Shown: positions 44,285 to 52,901 of the stretch, in pieces | Position numbering within the stretch: the first letter of the stretch is position 1 | Layout of the letters: each line of letters opens with the position of its first letter | NCBI GenBank assembly: GCA_048265185.1 | Contig: JBLXBZ010000002.1 | Coordinates: 186,001 to 250,000 of the forward strand | Reading direction: 5' to 3' | DNA length: 64,000 nt | Source: JBLXBZ01 sp048265185 | GTDB taxonomy: Bacteria > Pseudomonadota > Alphaproteobacteria > Rhizobiales > Stappiaceae | Notes under the pieces: model-generated | What the model saw: only the letters and a program-made list of their open reading frames with translations | Database searches by the model: none | What the model was told of the DNA's origin: nothing | Translations under genes and position numbers: made by a program

Positions 44285-45685
44285 TTAGACGTTGAGCAGC
44301 AGATATTCGCGCTCCCAAGCGCTGATGACGGACATGAATGTCTCATATTCCTCGCGTTTGATGGCGCGATAGGTGCTGACGAAGCGCTCGCCGAACACGT
44401 CGACAAGTTCTTCGCATTCTTCGAACATGGCCACCGCTTCCAGCATGCCGCGCGGCAATGCGTGCATGACGTCGGAGGAATAGCCGGACTTTGGCTCGTC
44501 CGGCGTCAACTTGTGCTGAATCCCAAGAAGACCGCAGGCGAGGGATGCGGCGATGGCGAGATAGGGGTTGGCGTCCGAGGAAGGCAGGCGGTTTTCAAGG
44601 CGCCGGGCGTCGGGTTTGGAATTGGGAACGCGCAGGCCCACGGTGCGGTTGTCATAGCCCCAGAAAGCATTGACGGGCGCGGTGGTGTTGCGGGTGAAGC
44701 GGCGGTAAGAGTTGACGTAAGGCGCCATGATGCAGGTCAGGGCGGGAAGAAATGTCTGATGTCCTGCGATGAATGATAAAAATTCGGGCGTCGCCTCGCC
44801 GTCCTTGCCTGTAAAGATATTCGCGCCGGTTTCAAGGTCCAGAACGGATTGGTGAATATGCATGGAGGAGCCGGGCTGATTGCTCATGGGCTTGGCCATG
44901 AAGGTGGCGTACATGTCGTGGCGTAGCGCGGCTTCCCGGATGGTGCGTTTGAATAGAAACACCTGATCCGCTAGTTCAAGAGGGGCTCCATGGCGCAGAT
45001 TGATCTCCATCTGGGCCGCGCCTTCTTCGTGAATGAGGGTGTCGATCTCCAACCCTTGCGCTTCGGAGAGGTCGTAAATGTCGTCAATCAGATCATCGAA
45101 CTCATTCAGAGCGGAGATAGAATAGGACTGACGTCCAACTTCCGGTCGGCCGGAACGACCAATTGGCGGCTCCAGCGGATAATCGGGGTCGGCGTTGGGC
45201 TTTACAAGATAAAATTCGATCTCTGGCGCCACCACGGGGCTCCAGCCTTTATCCGCATAAAGCTGTAAAACCCGTTTGAGCAGGTTGCGCGGCGCCGTTT
45301 CGACTGGAATTCCATCGCGCGTGTAGGCGTCATGGATGAGCTGGGCCGTGGGATCGCTTTCCCATGGCACGGTGGTCAATGTGGAGTAATCAGGTTTGAA
45401 AAACAGGTCGCCGTCGGTGGGGTTGTGCTGAAAGCGTTCGTCGTCGGGTGGATAATCGCCAGAGATGGTTTGCGCGAAAATCGACGACGGCATGGTCATC
45501 ACCGGACCGGAGAAGAATTTTTGCGTCGGCATCATTTTGCCGCGAGCAACGCCGGCCATGTCGGGAACGATGCATTCAATGTCCTCTATGCCGCGCTCTT
45601 TCAGCCACTGGCCCGCTTCTTCCACGGAGCCGACGCCGCGCAGGCTGGTGATTGCGGGGGCGGCGTTTTTCTTCTTCCTGCTCAC
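44285..45685 (-). CDS. puuA: glutamine-synthetase-like gamma-glutamylpolyamine synthetase
   Basis: 466 residues from a GTG start. The GS fold is complete: DMAGVARGKMMP, EEGAAQMEINLRHG, GSSMHIHQSVLD and RLENRLPSSDANPYLAIAASLACG. It would ligate glutamate to putrescine or a related amine with ATP. Its neighbours (oxidase, aminotransferase, polyamine importer, FCD regulator) favour PuuA over nitrogen-assimilating GS. It heads the minus-strand operon; a TTGACA -35 and a GntR-type palindrome lie about 240 bp upstream. Confidence 0.88.
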   Translation of the reverse strand: MSRKKKNAAPAITSLRGVGSVEEAGQWLKERGIEDIECIVPDMAGVARGKMMPTQKFFSGPVMTMPSSIFAQTISGDYPPDDERFQHNPTDGDLFFKPDYSTLTTVPWESDPTAQLIHDAYTRDGIPVETAPRNLLKRVLQLYADKGWSPVVAPEIEFYLVKPNADPDYPLEPPIGRSGRPEVGRQSYSISALNEFDDLIDDIYDLSEAQGLEIDTLIHEEGAAQMEINLRHGAPLELADQVFLFKRTIREAALRHDMYATFMAKPMSNQPGSSMHIHQSVLDLETGANIFTGKDGEATPEFLSFIAGHQTFLPALTCIMAPYVNSYRRFTRNTTAPVNAFWGYDNRTVGLRVPNSKPDARRLENRLPSSDANPYLAIAASLACGLLGIQHKLTPDEPKSGYSSDVMHALPRGMLEAVAMFEECEELVDVFGERFVSTYRAIKREEYETFMSVISAWEREYLLLNV

Positions 45686-46013
45686 GAGAATGCTCTCTTT
45701 CTAGCGTTGGTGAAACTTTGGACGGCGTGGAACTCAGATAATCGAAACCACCCTAACATTTAGTCTCGGCCGCCGAGGTTATTCAGACGACGCGCCACAA
45801 GACAAGGCCTTGGCGAATCACAGGGCCGACTGCAATGCGCGTAGCTGACTAAGTCGAACATCATTTCCGTCGACGCCTTCCAGCGGCGCATAAATTGAGA
45901 TTTGTTACCTTTTTCATTTTGTGATCACAAAATTCGTCTGTCAATCTCTGAGGAAACTCTTCGTCCGAAATATAGGTCCTGACGTCCGTCCATGGCGTGG
46001 TTTGAAGGGCGGT
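45686..46013. other. intergenic region: puuA operon promoter
   Basis: 328 bp between gntR and puuA, both minus strand. Apart from the promoter and operator at 45916-45944, it contains a TTTGAA-N6-TTCAAA dyad at 46001-46018 near the gntR stop. No gene is seen. The leader from the promoter to the GTG start would be about 220 nt, longer than usual. Confidence 0.45.
45916..45944 (-). promoter_or_regulatory. puuA promoter with overlapping GntR operator
   Basis: On the minus strand TTGACA (45944-45939) and CAAAAT (45921-45916) are 17 nt apart. The perfect 18-bp palindrome ATTTTGTGATCACAAAAT at 45916-45933 covers the spacer and -10. The same core TGTGATCACA recurs at 46761-46770 on the other side of gntR. 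Confidence 0.65.
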
Positions 46014-46712
46014 TCAAAGGATATTCGACGAAGGAGGAATGAAATCCATGCCGCACTTTATGTCGGCGACAATTGCTTTGGTAAGTTTCCTCTGATCGCC
46101 AAGCTCCACCGCTTCGATAGCCTCCTTGTGATGATCCACCAGCGCCGTCGTTCCAACTCTGCCGTAGACGGTCCGCATGAAGGGAGCGAATTGGAGCCAG
46201 ACGCTGCGGGCGAGGGGCAGAAGAACTTGCGACCCCGCTTGGCGATAGATGTGAAAATGAAAGTCATGGTTTAATCGCATGTAGGACTCCGCGTCGCCCG
46301 TTCCCAGGCAATCGTCGATGGCGTCGTCAAGTTTTCGCAAGTCCGTCACGTCTCTCGCCTTGAGCGCGGGCAGCGCGCGCGCCGCCAGTTGCGGCTCCAG
46401 CATCAGGCGTGCTTGCAGCAATTCGTCAAGACGCTCGCGGCTCATGGTGGGAACTTGAATGCGGCCGTTAGGACGCATGTCGAGGGCGTTTTCCGCGGCG
46501 AGCGAGCGCACGGCCTCGCGCACGGGCATGGGGCTGACGCCGAGTTCTTCGGCCAAGCCGCGCAAAGTGACGGCTTTGCCGGGAATGAAACGTCCAGTGA
46601 TAAGCGCGTTTTTCAAGGAGCGCTTGACGCGTTCACGGATTGTGCCGCGTTCCGCCGCAGGTTCCGTGTCATTGTGTATTTCCGTGCGTTGTTCGAGAGC
46701 GTCGCTGGTCAT
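46014..46712 (-). CDS. GntR-family (FCD) regulator of polyamine genes
   Basis: 232 residues. The winged helix (about 20-85) has LRGLAEELGVSPMPVREAVRSLAAENAL, and the FCD domain has the metal-type histidines in NHDFHFHIYRQAG and DHHKEAIEAV. It lies between two groups of polyamine genes, and matching palindromes on both sides of it sit in promoter positions. Repression relieved by a polyamine or its glutamyl derivative is the simplest model, by inference. Confidence 0.88.
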   Translation of the reverse strand: MTSDALEQRTEIHNDTEPAAERGTIRERVKRSLKNALITGRFIPGKAVTLRGLAEELGVSPMPVREAVRSLAAENALDMRPNGRIQVPTMSRERLDELLQARLMLEPQLAARALPALKARDVTDLRKLDDAIDDCLGTGDAESYMRLNHDFHFHIYRQAGSQVLLPLARSVWLQFAPFMRTVYGRVGTTALVDHHKEAIEAVELGDQRKLTKAIVADIKCGMDFIPPSSNIL

Positions 46713-46742
46713 GATATGGGCTTTATCCTTGGCGTGTCTCGC

Positions 46743-46771
46743 TTGACACTCATTGTTCTATGTGATCACAT
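46743..46771 (+). promoter_or_regulatory. promoter and GntR operator before the second GS-like gene
   Basis: TTGACA at 46743-46748 is followed by the perfect palindrome ATGTGATCACAT at 46760-46771, with the core TGTGATCACA shared with the puuA promoter. The -10 is weak (CACATT near 46767). The gap is shared with the divergent gntR start, so autoregulation is likely. Confidence 0.6.
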
Positions 46772-46871
46772 TTCTGGCAAGACGGCAATGGAGCAACAAT
46801 GGGTTTCGCAAAACAGGATGCGATAACCGATGTTGATTGAGCGCTGAACGGGATTTACTTGGAGAATTATT

Positions 46872-48257
46872 ATGCGGCAGTCTTCTAGGTCCGCCTGGGA
46901 ACGTCCTGACAGCGTTGACATGGATGAAGTCGAAGCGTTTCTCAGCGCTAATCCGGATTTGGACACATTGGAGGTCGTATTGCCCGACACCAATGGCGTC
47001 TTGCGGGGGAAGTGGCTCCCGGGGAGCGCCTTGGAAAAGGTCTATGAGAATGGCGTGTCGCTGCCATTCTCCCTTTTCGGTCTGGATGTCTGGGGACGAG
47101 AGGTTGAGGAGACCGGCCTGCACATTGAAACCGGCGACAAGGACGGCGTGTGCTGGCCGGTGCCAGGAACGTTGAAGCGCGTGCCTTGGGCGGATCGTCC
47201 GACGGCGCAAGTGCTTTTGTCCATGTATCATCGCGACGCGCGCCCGTTTTTGATTGATCCTCGGCATGTTCTTCAGCGCATGACCGGGCGTCTCGCGGCT
47301 ACCGGTCTGACGGCGACGTCGGCGTTTGAGTTGGAGTTCTACCTATTTGAGGAAGGCGACGGCGACTGGAGCGGGACGCCGAAGCCGCTGTTCTCCACGC
47401 ATCTGGGGCCGGCGCGGCAAAATATGTACGCTCTTTCGGACCTTGAAGCCTTGATGCCCTTGGTGGATGATATTCGCCGGGGCGCAGAAGCGCAGGATAT
47501 CGCCGCGGACGCCGCCGTCTCCGAAGCCGCGCCCGGGCAATTCGAATTGAATTTGCATCATCGCCGCGACCCGCTGTTGGCGGCCGATGATGCCGTTCTT
47601 CTGCGTCGTCTGGTCGCGGGCGTCGCGCGTAAACACAACGTCAAGGCCTCTTTCATGGCCAAGCCGTTCGTGGAGTGGCCCGGAAATGGCATGCATGTCC
47701 ATGTCAGCATGGAAGACCGGAAGGGGAATATTTTCGCGGATCCCGACACCGGACAGACGCGCCTTGGCTATGCGATAAACGGGCTTTTGAAAACCATGCC
47801 GGAAGCGCTTCTTTTGTTCGTCTCGACCTTCAATGGGTTTCGGCGAATGCAGCCGGGCTCCTATGCGCCGACGTCGATTTGCTGGGGACATGACAATAGA
47901 TCGGTGGCGTTGCGGGTTCCCGCCGCAAACCCGGAGGCGGCGCGCATTGAGCACCGTATCGCCGGCGCCGACGCCAATCCCTATCTGGTCTCCACCGGGG
48001 TCGTGGCGGGAATGTTGCTTGGTCTGGATGGGAAAGAGGCGCCGCCTCCGCCGGTTGAGGGCAACGCTTATGACAAAAAGCGCTCGCAAAGGCTGACGCC
48101 CTGGATGGATGAGGCTATTGACTCTTTTGAGGCTTCCGAACGGATGAAAGACGCGGTTGGGGAGGATATGCACCGGGTTTTGACCGAAATCAAACGGGAG
48201 GAGCTGCACGCTTTCGGGCGGGAAATTTCATCCTTGGAACGTCAGACGTATTTGTAA
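46872..48257 (+). CDS. glutamine-synthetase-like ligase, second paralog
   Basis: 461 residues. It has DTNGVLRGKWLPG, EAAPGQFELNLHH, GMHVHVSMEDR and RIEHRIAGADANPYLVSTG, all the substrate-loop positions of GS-like ligases. It differs strongly from the puuA product, so it is an old paralog, possibly with another amine as acceptor. GGAG lies 7 nt before the ATG. It is transcribed away from gntR and followed by a terminator, then the potF-like gene. Confidence 0.87.
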   Translation: MRQSSRSAWERPDSVDMDEVEAFLSANPDLDTLEVVLPDTNGVLRGKWLPGSALEKVYENGVSLPFSLFGLDVWGREVEETGLHIETGDKDGVCWPVPGTLKRVPWADRPTAQVLLSMYHRDARPFLIDPRHVLQRMTGRLAATGLTATSAFELEFYLFEEGDGDWSGTPKPLFSTHLGPARQNMYALSDLEALMPLVDDIRRGAEAQDIAADAAVSEAAPGQFELNLHHRRDPLLAADDAVLLRRLVAGVARKHNVKASFMAKPFVEWPGNGMHVHVSMEDRKGNIFADPDTGQTRLGYAINGLLKTMPEALLLFVSTFNGFRRMQPGSYAPTSICWGHDNRSVALRVPAANPEAARIEHRIAGADANPYLVSTGVVAGMLLGLDGKEAPPPPVEGNAYDKKRSQRLTPWMDEAIDSFEASERMKDAVGEDMHRVLTEIKREELHAFGREISSLERQTYL

Positions 48258-48277
48258 AATCGCATGAATATGAAGTC

Positions 48278-48300
48278 AGCCTTATCCCAAGGCTTTTTTA
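48278..48300 (+). terminator. rho-independent terminator after the second GS-like gene
   Basis: AGCCTT at 48278-48283 pairs with AAGGCT at 48289-48294 around ATCCC and is followed by a run of six T. Confidence 0.75.
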
Positions 48301-48475
48301 AAAGACCTAAGAAAAAGTTGAGCGAGGGGCGTTTCGCTTTTACGGTGACTACACGATGAATCAGATTTTGACACATCATAGTCAGAGGCCTCAGTTAAGT
48401 TGAGTTGAGATCAAGCCGCGCAGGCGAAAATCGAATACAGCGACAATCGAAACATGAGATGCGGAGAACGACAGC

Positions 48476-49564
48476 ATGCTGAAAAAGGTTTTATCCGGAG
48501 TTGCGGCGTTGAGCTTGATGGCTGGTGCGGCGAATGCTCAAGAACGTGTCGTAAACGTCTATAACTGGTCGGATTATATCGATGAATCCATCCTTGAGGA
48601 CTTCACCAAGGAAACGGGCATCAAGGTTGTCTATGACGTATTCGACTCCAACGAAATCGTCGAGACTAAACTTCTGGCCGGCGGCACAGGATATGACGTC
48701 GTTGTGCCCACGGGAAGCTTTCTGGGGCGGCAAATTTCCGCGGGGGTCTTTCAGAAACTTGATAAAGACAAATTGCCGAACCTGAAATATATGTGGCCGG
48801 AAATTTCCGAGCGGATTGAAAAATTCGACCCCAATAATGAGCACGCCATCAACTATATGTGGGGCACCACGGGCATTGGCTATAACGTCGACAAGATCAA
48901 GGAGCGTATGCCTGACGCCCCCGTCGACAGCTGGGACATGCTTTTCAAGCCGGAAGTTGTTTCAAAATTCGCCGATTGCGGCGTATATGTGCTGGATACG
49001 GCGGATGAACTTTTCCCTGCGGCGCTGAGTTATCTCGGTCTGGATCCGGACAGCTCCAATCCGGAGGACTTCGCCAAGGCGGGCGAGTTGCTGATGAGCA
49101 TTCGGCCCTATATTCGCAAGTTTCACTCGTCTGAGTATATCAACGCCCTCGCCAATGGCGATATTTGTCTCGCTGTCGGTTGGTCGGGCGACGTGCTGCA
49201 GGCGAGAGATCGCGCTGCGGAAGCCGACAACGGCGTGACGGTGGCCTATTCCATCCCCAAGGAAGGGGCTATGATGTGGTTTGATAATATGGCGATTCCC
49301 GCCGATGCGCCGCATCCGGATGAGGCGCATGCGTTCCTGAACTACATCATGAAGCCGGAAGCGGTGGCCAAGGCGACGGACTATGTGTTCTACGCCAATG
49401 GCAACAAAGCGTCGCAAGAATTCGTCTCCAAGGAAGTCATGGACGATCCGGCGATTTATCCGCCACAGGAAACCATTGACAATTTGTTCACGGTGACGAC
49501 GAAATCGCCGAAAGCCATGCGTGTGCGCACCCGGGAATGGACCAAGGTCAAAACCGGACAGTAA
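48476..49564 (+). CDS. potF: polyamine ABC transporter substrate-binding protein (PotF/SpuD-like)
   Basis: 362 residues. The Sec signal peptide ends AGAANA near residue 21. The mature protein opens VVNVYNWSDYIDESILEDF and has GYDVVVPTGSFLGRQ and AVGWSGDVLQARDRA, which form the diamine-binding site in PotF. It feeds the three downstream genes. A terminator-like hairpin directly follows its stop. The ligand is probably putrescine, given puuA/puuB. Confidence 0.92.
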   Translation: MLKKVLSGVAALSLMAGAANAQERVVNVYNWSDYIDESILEDFTKETGIKVVYDVFDSNEIVETKLLAGGTGYDVVVPTGSFLGRQISAGVFQKLDKDKLPNLKYMWPEISERIEKFDPNNEHAINYMWGTTGIGYNVDKIKERMPDAPVDSWDMLFKPEVVSKFADCGVYVLDTADELFPAALSYLGLDPDSSNPEDFAKAGELLMSIRPYIRKFHSSEYINALANGDICLAVGWSGDVLQARDRAAEADNGVTVAYSIPKEGAMMWFDNMAIPADAPHPDEAHAFLNYIMKPEAVAKATDYVFYANGNKASQEFVSKEVMDDPAIYPPQETIDNLFTVTTKSPKAMRVRTREWTKVKTGQ

Positions 49565-49572
49565 GCAGTTTG

Positions 49573-49601
49573 AAACCCGGCGTGTTCACGTCGGGTTTTT
49601 T
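49573..49601 (+). terminator. terminator/attenuator between potF and potG
   Basis: AAACCCGGCG at 49573-49582 pairs with CGTCGGGTTT at 49589-49598 around TGTTCA, followed by six T in all. Placed just after the potF stop and before the ATPase gene, it would let the binding protein be made in excess over the membrane parts. Confidence 0.75.
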
Positions 49602-49631
49602 CGATCTCCAGTCTTTCGGGTGGGCGATAGC

Positions 49632-50783
49632 GTGGTTAAAAAACCAGTAGGTCCCGTACGTCGGGCATTTGCGCCTTGGGACGATCCTCAGGCTAAACCA
49701 TTTATAGAGTTTCGGAACGTCACTAAACGGTTCGGAGATTTTACGGCCGTAGATAATCTGTCGCTTTCCATTTACGAGCGGGAGTTTTTCGCCCTTCTCG
49801 GCGGATCTGGCTGCGGCAAGACGACGATGATGCGAATGTTGGCGGGCTTTGAAAGTCCGACGGAAGGAGAGATTTTGCTCGAAGGGCAAAATCTGGCGGG
49901 CGTGCCGCCGCATAAACGCCCCGTGAACATGATGTTTCAGTCCTACGCGTTGTTTCCTCATATGAATGTGGAGAAGAACATCGCTTTTGGCTTGAAGCAG
50001 GATAATTTGCCCAAGTCGGAGATTGATGACCGGGTGGCGGAAATGCTGCGGTTGGTCAAACTTGAAGCTTTCGCCAAACGCAAGCCGCATCAGCTGTCGG
50101 GCGGCCAGCGCCAAAGGGTCGCGCTCGCCCGCTCCTTGGCTAAGAGTCCAAAGGTTCTGTTGCTCGACGAGCCTCTAGGCGCGCTGGACCGGAAACTGCG
50201 CGAAGAAACCCAATTTGAGCTGACGACCCTGCAAGAAGATTTGAAGATGACCTTCCTCATCGTGACCCATGATCAGGAAGAAGCCATGACCGTCGCCGAC
50301 CGGATCGCGGTGATGGACAAGGGAAAAATCATTCAGATCGCAACCCCTTCTGAGATTTATGAGGGGCCAAATTCACGTTTCGTGGCGGACTTCATCGCGG
50401 ACATCAATTTGATCGAAGCGAAAGTCGTGAGCACGAGCGATGAGGGAACGCGTCTGTTTTCCGCCGCGTTCGAGTGCGAGCTGGATGTGGCTCAGCCGAC
50501 GGAGGCGAGTGTCGGCGATACGGTTTGGTTCGCGGTTAGGCCCGAAAAAGTGAACATTGGGTTTGACGCTCCTGCGGTGAGTGACTTCAACGCTTTGCAG
50601 GCGGATGTTTGGGACATCGCTTATCTGGGGGACGTGTCGATCTATCATTCCAGAGTGGGCGAGAAAGAAACGATCCGTTCGACGGTGGCGAATAGAACAC
50701 GCCTGGTTGAGCGTCCTATTAGTTGGGACGATAAAGTTTGGCTGTCCTGGAGCCGGGAGGCGGGCGTTATCTTGACGCGTTGA
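49632..50783 (+). CDS. potG: polyamine ABC transporter ATPase (PotG/PotA-like)
   Basis: 383 residues from a GTG at 49632. An upstream frame from 49521 would overlap potF and run through the terminator, so it is rejected. Walker A GGSGCGKTT, signature LSGGQRQRVALARSL, Walker B VLLLDEPLGALD and the switch THDQEEAMT are present. A C-terminal TOBE-type domain (VWFAVRPEKVNIG) follows, as in PotA/PotG. Confidence 0.9.
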   Translation: MVKKPVGPVRRAFAPWDDPQAKPFIEFRNVTKRFGDFTAVDNLSLSIYEREFFALLGGSGCGKTTMMRMLAGFESPTEGEILLEGQNLAGVPPHKRPVNMMFQSYALFPHMNVEKNIAFGLKQDNLPKSEIDDRVAEMLRLVKLEAFAKRKPHQLSGGQRQRVALARSLAKSPKVLLLDEPLGALDRKLREETQFELTTLQEDLKMTFLIVTHDQEEAMTVADRIAVMDKGKIIQIATPSEIYEGPNSRFVADFIADINLIEAKVVSTSDEGTRLFSAAFECELDVAQPTEASVGDTVWFAVRPEKVNIGFDAPAVSDFNALQADVWDIAYLGDVSIYHSRVGEKETIRSTVANRTRLVERPISWDDKVWLSWSREAGVILTR

Positions 50784-50855
50784 AGAGCGTGGGCGGGCGC
50801 CGTCTATTTCATATTTGACGCAGCGAGTAACGAGCTGACAGACGAGGGGTAGTGC

Positions 50856-51788
50856 ATGGAAAATGTGGAGCGCGGCGGATCGCCCAAGGGCAATGGAATC
50901 GGTCGGTTCGCCTTGATAGCAATTCCATATGCTTGGCTGTTGCTGTTTTTTCTTGCCCCGTTTTTCATCGTCTTCAAGATTTCCCTATCGGAAATTGCGG
51001 TCGCCATTCCCCCTTATCTGCCCGTTTTTGATTGGAGCGAAGGTTGGGACGGGTTTGTCGCGGCGATATCCGCCTTTTCCATCGATAATTACCTTTGGCT
51101 GACCGAGGACAGCCTTTACTGGAAATCCTATTTATCGAGCGTGGTTATCGCCGGGATATCCACGGCGATAACATTGATTGTCGGTTATCCGATGGCCTAT
51201 GGCATGGCGCGCGCGCCAAAGTCATGGCAACCGACGCTGTTGATGTTGGTTATCCTGCCGTTCTGGACCAGTTTTTTGATCCGGGTCTACGCGTGGATTG
51301 GAATTTTGAAGAATGAAGGGCTTTTGAACCAATTGCTTTTGGCGATAGGCGTCATCAACGAACCGCTGACGATTCTCAACACCAATGTCGCGGTTTATAT
51401 TGGCGTGGTCTATTCGTACTTGCCGTTTCTTGTCTTGCCGCTTTATGCGTCGCTGGAAAAACTTGACGAGAGCTTGCTGGAGGCGGCCGAAGATTTGGGA
51501 TGCCCTCCGTGGAAAGCTTTTTGGAAAGTGACTTTCCCGTTGTCGCTTCCCGGAGTGATCGCTGGGTGTTTTCTGGTTTTTATTCCAGCGGTTGGCGAGT
51601 TCGTGATTCCGGATCTGTTGGGCGGGTCGGAAACGCTCATGATTGGCAAAACCCTGTGGCAAGAGTTTTTCGCAAACCGAGATTGGCCCGTGTCGTCGGC
51701 TGTTGCGGTGATCTTGCTGTTGTTGCTGGTTGTGCCGATTGTTTTTTTCCAGAATCAACAACAAAAAGCGGCGGAGAGAAACCTATGA
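50856..51788 (+). CDS. potH: polyamine ABC transporter permease (PotH-like)
   Basis: 310 residues and about six membrane segments. It has PYAWLLLFFLAPFFIVFKISLSE, typical of PotH, and the cytoplasmic coupling motif EAAEDLGCPPWKAFWKVTFPLSLPGV (EAA loop). GAGGGG precedes the ATG by about 6 nt. It pairs with the next gene product. Confidence 0.92.
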   Translation: MENVERGGSPKGNGIGRFALIAIPYAWLLLFFLAPFFIVFKISLSEIAVAIPPYLPVFDWSEGWDGFVAAISAFSIDNYLWLTEDSLYWKSYLSSVVIAGISTAITLIVGYPMAYGMARAPKSWQPTLLMLVILPFWTSFLIRVYAWIGILKNEGLLNQLLLAIGVINEPLTILNTNVAVYIGVVYSYLPFLVLPLYASLEKLDESLLEAAEDLGCPPWKAFWKVTFPLSLPGVIAGCFLVFIPAVGEFVIPDLLGGSETLMIGKTLWQEFFANRDWPVSSAVAVILLLLLVVPIVFFQNQQQKAAERNL

Positions 51789-51839
51789 GCGCGCGCTGGA
51801 GAATTCGATCTGTTCCCGCGCCGGCTGCAGGAGGACGCC

Positions 51840-52661
51840 ATGCGTAAAAATCCAAGCTGGTTTAATGTCACCTCGCTGGTGCTCGGCTTCACCTTTCTGT
51901 ATTTGCCCATCGTCATTTTGGTGATTTTTTCGTTCAATGAGTCTCGGCTCGTCACGGTTTGGGGCGGGTTTTCGACGAAATGGTATTCGGCGCTGCTTCA
52001 GAACCGGCAGTTGCTCGACGCGGCCTTCGTTACGCTCAAGATCGCTTTTGTTTCAGCTTCTGTGGCGACGGTTCTGGGCACGCTCGCAGCTCTTGTTCTG
52101 GTGCGTATGGGGCGGTTTAGCGGGCGGTCGCTGTTCTCGGGAATGGTCTATGCGCCCTTGGTGATGCCGGAGGTTATTCTGGGGCTTTCGTTGTTGCTGT
52201 TGTTCGTGGCGATTGGGCAACCGCGGGGGTTCTGGACCGTGATGATCGCTCATACGACATTCGCCATGTGCTATGTGGCGGTGGTGGTGCAGTCCCGTTT
52301 GACCGGCTTTGATCACTCGATTGAGGAGGCGGCGCAAGATTTGGGCAGCCCACCCATAAAAACCTTCCTGTTTATCACTTTGCCGATCATTTTGCCCGGG
52401 GTGATCGCTGGCTGGATGCTCGCCTTCACTTTGTCTCTGGATGATCTGGTGATCGCAAGCTTCACAACTGGTCCCGGCGCGACGACGCTGCCCATGAAAA
52501 TCTATTCTCAAGTGCGCCTTGGGGTGACGCCTGAGATCAACGCGGTCTGCACCATTCTTGTGGGGATCGTCACTTGCGGCGTCATCGTAACATCTGTGGC
52601 GACGAAACGCGCCGAAGTGCGTCGCCAGAGGGACGAGCATTTGGCGGCGGCGCAAATGTAA
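51840..52661 (+). CDS. potI: polyamine ABC transporter permease (PotI-like)
   Basis: 273 residues and about six membrane segments. FTFLYLPIVILVIFSFNESR opens the protein, and the EAA loop is EEAAQDLGSPPIKTFLFITLPIILPGV. AGGAGG is well placed before the ATG. An ATG at 51785 overlaps the potH stop but only opens a short frame. It closes the polyamine importer. Confidence 0.92.
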   Translation: MRKNPSWFNVTSLVLGFTFLYLPIVILVIFSFNESRLVTVWGGFSTKWYSALLQNRQLLDAAFVTLKIAFVSASVATVLGTLAALVLVRMGRFSGRSLFSGMVYAPLVMPEVILGLSLLLLFVAIGQPRGFWTVMIAHTTFAMCYVAVVVQSRLTGFDHSIEEAAQDLGSPPIKTFLFITLPIILPGVIAGWMLAFTLSLDDLVIASFTTGPGATTLPMKIYSQVRLGVTPEINAVCTILVGIVTCGVIVTSVATKRAEVRRQRDEHLAAAQM

Positions 52662-52901
52662 CGCGCCACCTTCGGAAAGTTTGTGAATGAGTGAGTGAAG
52701 CGCGACGAGTGTCATGCGCCTGACCCTCTGCTTGAGTAAAAGGGGAGCGAAGTTTTATATCGCGTTGGGTTCGTGGAATTTTTCGCGACGCGGTCGCAGG
52801 GCTTGTATCGCACTGCTTATAAGAGGTATCAAACAGCTTATGGAGCGCGGTCTGGTTTATGAGGCTTGGCTCCGTTTCGACGCGCTTTTGGGGAGATGTT
52901 G

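Noticed and set aside
46001..46018. Terminator after gntR (TTTGAA-N6-TTCAAA)
   Set aside because: The stem is AT-rich and overlaps the stop codon, with no T-run behind it.
46760..46771. TGTGATCACA as a CRP/FNR site
   Set aside because: CRP/FNR half-sites need a spacer between TGTGA and TCACA; here the arms are contiguous, and the adjacent GntR gene is the better candidate.
51785..51847. ATG overlapping the potH stop as a potI start
   Set aside because: That frame closes after about 20 codons; the ATG at 51840 has an excellent AGGAGG and starts the permease.
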